From Gleimia coleocanis DSM 15436 (GTDB lineage Bacteria; Actinomycetota; Actinomycetes; Actinomycetales; Actinomycetaceae), in the NCBI RefSeq assembly GCF_000159015.1, contig NZ_DS999546.1, positions 26,023-90,022 on the forward strand: a stretch of 64,000 bases of DNA. The letters are read 5' to 3'. Numbering within the stretch: the first letter of the stretch is position 1; each line of letters begins with the position of its first letter. This document shows, in pieces, positions 60,543 to 64,000 of the stretch. The translations under genes were made by a program, and so were the position numbers. Below the pieces are notes generated by a model that ran no database searches, had not been told where the DNA came from, and worked only from the letters and a program-made list of their open reading frames with translations.

Positions 60543-62090
60543 CTAGATACCGTTCTTGAATTCGATCTTTACGCTGCCGTCCATGGTGATCGTGAACTTT
60601 TCGGTGATGATCCGAAAGAGCGGTTCATCCCAAACTAAGGCGCCCGGCTTTAGTCCGTTGAGGGCTTTGCGCATTTGCTTCAGCTCGGTTGCAACCCCTT
60701 GCCTGCGGGCCAGCAAAGCCTGTGCTTCATCCAGTTTGGTGACGGTGTGCTGGTAGCGTTCTTCCAGCTGAGCGAAGCGGGCGAGGTATTCTGTCTGGTC
60801 TTGTTGGATCCGCTTGTTGTCTTCGCTCGCTTTTGTCATTAGTCCGGTGATGATTTCCAGCTCGCCCTGCAAGTTCAGGATTTCCACCTCGACACTATTG
60901 GTCTCTGCAAGGATGGCGTGGAGTTCGTCCCAGTCGATCAGGCTCTTCCGCTTCACCAAATCTGCAACTGCTTCAAGCCACGCGGCCTGTAGTTTCTCGT
61001 CGGTGATAGTGGGTGTTTTGCCTGGATGCGCTACCTCGTAGCGGTCATTGCATTTCCAGACGACTCGCTTATATTTACTGGTTGAATGCCAGGTTTTAGC
61101 CCCATACAAACCTCCGCAATGCTCGCAGAAAACCATCCTTGAGAAAGTGCGGTCATGCCTGCCAGTGATGGCAGTGGTGGCAGCAACGTGCTGGGCTGCC
61201 TCCCACACTTCAGGGTCGATGATCGCCGGGTGGTTGCCTTCCACATAATATTGCGGCACCTGCCCCTCGTTTTTGACCAGTTTCTTGGTGAGGAAGTCAG
61301 CGGTAAACTTCTTTTGCAATAGTGCATCACCCTTGTATTTCTCGTTGCTCAGGATTGAGCGAACAGTAGAGGTCTGCCATTTTTTAGCGCCGCGAGGGGT
61401 GGGGATGCCATCAGCTGTTAAGCCTTTAGCAATCTGCAAGGGTGATGCTCCTTCGATGAATTCGCGGTAGATGCGTTCCACGATGGGTGCTGTTTGAGGA
61501 TCAATCGCGATACCGCCATCTGCGCCTTTGCAGAAACCAATCACTGAGCTAAACGGGAGGTGAACCTTGCCGTCCTTGAAGGCTTTACGCTTACCCCAGG
61601 TGACGTTTTCACTGATAGAGCGCGATTCTTCCTGCGCCAGCGAACTCATAATTGTGATGAGCAGTTCGCCTTTGGAATCAAGCGTCCAGATGTTTTCTTT
61701 CTCGAAATAGACCTCTACGCCCTTGTCTTTCAAAGCGCGAACCGTAGTGAGCGAGTCAACAGTGTTACGGGCGAAACGGCTGACGCTTTTGGTCACAATC
61801 AGGTCAATTTTGCCTGTAAGCGCATCAGCGATCATGCGTTGGAAACCTTGACAGCGAGCGGTGCTCGTACCACTGATTCCTTCGTCTGTGTACACATCGA
61901 CCATTTCCCAGTCGGTTCGGCCGTTTATGTACTGGGTGTAGTAGTCGATTTGTGCTTGGTAGGAGTTGGCTTGATCTTCGTCGTTGGTAGAAACGCGAGC
62001 ATAGCCAGCGACACGGCGTTTAGCCAACGTGGTCACCGGTGCACCTGTGATAGTTCGCGTGGCTGGGATGGTGGTGACTTTGCGTGCCAT
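60543..62090 (-). CDS. Large serine recombinase (integrase type), 515 aa
   Basis: The N-terminal resolvase domain has RRVAGYARVSTNDEDQ with the nucleophile Ser34, IDLIVTKSVSRFARNT and SSLAQEESRSISENV. The Recombinase domain follows (GFCKGADGGIAIDP, RSILSNEKYKGDALLQ), then a zinc ribbon (FCEHCGGLYG ... WKCND) and a coiled coil at about 395-470. Such enzymes integrate and excise mobile elements at short att sites. The start overlaps the stop of the upstream recombinase (TAATG), with GGAGGAG as ribosome site. It is the last gene of the element seen here. Confidence 0.93.
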   Translation of the reverse strand: MARKVTTIPATRTITGAPVTTLAKRRVAGYARVSTNDEDQANSYQAQIDYYTQYINGRTDWEMVDVYTDEGISGTSTARCQGFQRMIADALTGKIDLIVTKSVSRFARNTVDSLTTVRALKDKGVEVYFEKENIWTLDSKGELLITIMSSLAQEESRSISENVTWGKRKAFKDGKVHLPFSSVIGFCKGADGGIAIDPQTAPIVERIYREFIEGASPLQIAKGLTADGIPTPRGAKKWQTSTVRSILSNEKYKGDALLQKKFTADFLTKKLVKNEGQVPQYYVEGNHPAIIDPEVWEAAQHVAATTAITGRHDRTFSRMVFCEHCGGLYGAKTWHSTSKYKRVVWKCNDRYEVAHPGKTPTITDEKLQAAWLEAVADLVKRKSLIDWDELHAILAETNSVEVEILNLQGELEIITGLMTKASEDNKRIQQDQTEYLARFAQLEERYQHTVTKLDEAQALLARRQGVATELKQMRKALNGLKPGALVWDEPLFRIITEKFTITMDGSVKIEFKNGI

Positions 62091-63301
62091 TACTGTGCTC
62101 CTCCAAACTCTGCTTGCTTCACGTTTCCGTTCTTCAAATGAATCTGTATCTGACCTTCTGGGGTAATGACGATGTGGTCTATTACTTCAAGTAATGCGGC
62201 ATCGTCCCACTTTTCAAGCTCGAGTGTGTTGAGGATTTTCTTGTGCAGGAGTACCTCTCGGATTTGGTGGGCTTTGCAGGGGTTCCCTTTGCCGCGGGTG
62301 GCAAGTTCGCACCGCCAATACTTGTAACTCATGTTTTTACGGTACTTGGTTCTGCGGTGGTAGCACCTGCCACACTTACTGCACACAACCCTGTGGGTTA
62401 AGGCCGTTGTGCCCAAGGTTGGGGCAAGGGTTAGGTGGCCTGCCTTGCGGCGGCACTTGATTTCTGCCTGAACCGCATCGAATAGTTCCTGCTCAATAAT
62501 TGGCTCGTGATGCCCCTCAACCACATACTGTGGATGCTCGCCCTCGTTGAGTTTTGCTGAGCCACCGACTGTAGGTACAAAATATTTCTGGCCGATGATC
62601 ATCCCCGTATAGATTGGGTTCTCAAGAATAGGGCGCACCTTCTTTTCGTTTACTTTCATTCCCCGGCTGGTGGGTAGTTTGCCTTCTGCTTTCAGTTGTC
62701 GGCAGACCGTTTCTGGGCTGATGCCCTCAAGGTAGGAAGTGTAGAGCCTGCGCACTATTTCGGCTTTATCCGGGACCACGAGCAATTTACGGCCGACTGT
62801 TTGATAACCGAGCACATAGTAGGAATGCCCGTAGCCTTCTTGATATTTCTTCCTCACTGCCCACTTGACTGCATCACTGTTGGTTTCGCTTTCAGCCTGA
62901 GCAAATGATGCCAGCAGGGTCAGCAGGATTTCACCGTCCATAGTGGAGGTGTCGATGTTTTCACGCTCGAACTGTACTGTAACGCCTAGGGCTTTCAGCT
63001 CTCGAACATAAGCGAGTAGGTCAACGGTGTTGCGGGCGAAACGGCTGATGCTTTTGGTCAAGATCAGGTCTATCTCGCCTGTTCGGGCTGCAGTCATCAT
63101 GCTATTGAAGCCGTCGCGTTTGAGGGTTGATGTTCCGCTGATGCCGTGGTCGGTGTAGATGCCTGCGAACTGCCAGCCTGGCCGGGACCGGATCAGTTCT
63201 TGATAGTGAAATACCTGAGCTGAGTAAGAGTGGAGCTGTTTGTCGCTTTCGGTGCTCACCCGCGCGTAGGCAGCAACCCGGATAAAGGCAGGTTTGGCCA
63301 C
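62090..63301 (-). CDS. Second large serine recombinase, 403 aa
   Basis: The resolvase domain has VAAYARVSTESDKQ with Ser16, IDLILTKSISRFARNT and ASFAQAESETNSDAV. The Recombinase domain and a zinc ribbon (VVCSKCGRCY ... YWRC) follow; the coiled coil is short. GTG 63301 is the first standard start, but the ribosome site there is poor. The frame is open upstream, and a CTG at 63334 lies eight bases after AGGAG, so the real N-terminus may be eleven residues longer. It is related to, but clearly different from, the next recombinase, with which it probably works as a pair. Confidence 0.9.
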   Translation of the reverse strand: MAKPAFIRVAAYARVSTESDKQLHSYSAQVFHYQELIRSRPGWQFAGIYTDHGISGTSTLKRDGFNSMMTAARTGEIDLILTKSISRFARNTVDLLAYVRELKALGVTVQFERENIDTSTMDGEILLTLLASFAQAESETNSDAVKWAVRKKYQEGYGHSYYVLGYQTVGRKLLVVPDKAEIVRRLYTSYLEGISPETVCRQLKAEGKLPTSRGMKVNEKKVRPILENPIYTGMIIGQKYFVPTVGGSAKLNEGEHPQYVVEGHHEPIIEQELFDAVQAEIKCRRKAGHLTLAPTLGTTALTHRVVCSKCGRCYHRRTKYRKNMSYKYWRCELATRGKGNPCKAHQIREVLLHKKILNTLELEKWDDAALLEVIDHIVITPEGQIQIHLKNGNVKQAEFGGAQ

Positions 63302-63400
63302 TTGGCGTGGTAGCTCAAAAATGGTGCTAATCAGGGTGAAAACTCCTGAAACTAGTAGGTCGATTGGTCATGTACATACAGCCCTAGAAGCCGGTTTGTA

Positions 63401-63568
63401 TCAAGTCGGTTTGGGCAGATTCAGGCCGCTAATCTTCGCTGAATACTTCGCAACCAGACGGCGCTCAACAGCCTGGTATTCGTCCTGAGTTATGTGCCCT
63501 TGTGTTAGGAGCTGCCGGGCGATATTCAAGGTTGCTCTGGTGCGAGCCTCGGTATTGATCAGGGTCAT
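63401..63568 (-). CDS. Small SHOCT-like protein of the recombinase module
   Basis: 55 aa: begins MTLINTEARTRATLN and contains the pattern ARQLLTQGHITQDEYQAVERRL, which fits the SHOCT short helical motif (L..G.IT..EY). Small proteins of this kind often precede paired serine recombinases in integrative elements of Gram-positive bacteria. AGGGGTGG stands six bases before the ATG. The start overlaps the stop of an upstream short frame (ATGA). Confidence 0.7.
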   Translation of the reverse strand: MTLINTEARTRATLNIARQLLTQGHITQDEYQAVERRLVAKYSAKISGLNLPKPT

Positions 63569-63684
63569 GGCTTGCCACCCCTGGTGCCGTAGCGGTGCTG
63601 GATGTAGCAGGCGTGATTGCAGTATTTCTTGCCTTTGATCGCGCTAGCCGCTACACCGATCGTGTCATGGAAATAGTTGAGCAA
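63565..63684 (-). CDS. Short Cys-containing frame upstream of the SHOCT-like gene
   Basis: A frame of about 39 codons from TTG 63684, ending in KGKKYCNHACYIQHRYG and a short basic tail. The frame stays open further upstream with no standard start codon to a stop near 63845. The ATGA overlap with the next gene and the C-x3-C pattern, which resembles small zinc sites, suggest a real gene or the end of a decayed one. It is not recognised. Confidence 0.35.
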   Translation of the reverse strand: MLNYFHDTIGVAASAIKGKKYCNHACYIQHRYGTRGGKP

Positions 63685-63830
63685 AACACTGTCATCGAGC
63701 TCGACCGAGATGCCAAGTCCCTTTATGGCAGGGCATGGAACAGGAAGAACTGATGGAAAAGGTAATCGGGTTGCTGTTGCCTCGAAGCAGAGTCTCTCTG
63801 TGATTAAACCTAGCGCTAGCTGATTGGTAA

Positions 63831-64000
63831 CTAAACGCAGGATTTATTGCGCGTGAAATTTGGATAAGCCTCATCGTAGCCACCTTTGATAAAGTCAATA
63901 ATTTTCTGCCACTCCCTATCGGTAAAGTTGCGGTCCTGAACTCTGCGTAGAGCCACGCGAGCATTATCAGTCTCGCGAATGTAATCAGTTAAGTCAGTGG
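63831..64000 (-). CDS. C-terminal end of an unknown gene at the right edge (partial)
   Basis: 56 codons enter from the right edge on the minus strand and end in TAG at 63831-63833. The text has a coding look, with segments RETDNARVALRRVQDRNFTDRE and WQKIIDFIKGGYDEAYPN, rich in charged residues and consistent with helices. The family is not recognised; it could be cargo of the integrative element. A 140-base stretch without a clear gene separates it from the short Cys frame. Confidence 0.45.
   Translation of the reverse strand, partial: TDLTDYIRETDNARVALRRVQDRNFTDREWQKIIDFIKGGYDEAYPNFTRNKSCV

Noticed and set aside
63692..63964. A 90-codon minus-strand frame at the right end
   Set aside because: It overlaps the more protein-like partial frame ending at 63831 in another phase and lacks any domain pattern.

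Overview
The window is a chromosomal segment of an actinobacterium with a base composition near one half G+C by eye. The evidence is the division and cell-wall cluster with sepF, yggT and divIVA/wag31, a SepIVA-like gene next to yceD-rnc-mutM, an LAxTG surface protein, and the DevR/DevS-type regulators beside cydABDC. The modest G+C and short intergenic gaps suggest the Actinomycetaceae (Mobiluncus, Varibaculum, Gleimia, Arcanobacterium and relatives). The genus cannot be fixed from the sequence alone.

Layout. 0-14.8 kb is the dcw cluster: ftsL-like end, ftsI, murF, mraY, murD, ftsW, murG, murC, ftsQ, ftsZ, pgeF, sepF, yggT, divIVA, closed by a strong hairpin. murE is missing from its usual place between ftsI and murF, and yggS from between pgeF and sepF. 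14.8-19.9 kb holds lspA, rluD and dnaE. 19.9-26.9 kb holds a small S4 protein, a VanZ-like protein, a dicarboxylate/amino-acid symporter, two genes of unclear function, the infC-rpmI-rplT operon with a structured leader and an AUC start codon for IF3, an rRNA methyltransferase and thiL. 27-30.5 kb holds a sortase-anchored surface protein, a YeaD-like epimerase and ogt. 30.5-39.8 kb starts with a hairpin-rich gene-free stretch, then rpmB, a DAK2-type gene, recG, rsmD, coaD, sepIVA-like, yceD, rnc, mutM and a DevR-like regulator. 39.9-48.2 kb, on the minus strand, holds the bd oxidase genes cydAB, the cydDC exporter and a DevS-like kinase. 48.6-55.3 kb holds rne, rplU, rpmA, obg, nadD, rsfS and a histidine phosphatase. 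55.4-59.8 kb is an operon of an NAD-dependent sugar oxidoreductase and a CUT1 sugar ABC importer without an ATPase. From 60.2 kb come tRNA-Ala(GGC) and the end of an integrative element: two large serine recombinases and small coupled genes, with the rest of the element beyond the right edge.

Most genes form tight, translationally coupled runs that link cell-wall precursor synthesis, septation, translation and replication. The cyd genes and the two-component pair point to control of respiration by oxygen or redox state. The most unusual signals are not genes. The octamer CGAGGGCG is present about 26 times on the two strands, against about two expected by chance. A 32-bp repeat occurs in two intergenic regions, each just past the terminator of a minus-strand gene. 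Perfect hairpins lie in front of mraY and ftsZ and across the start of pgeF. No CRISPR array, complete insertion sequence or recognised defence system is visible. All counts were made by eye.
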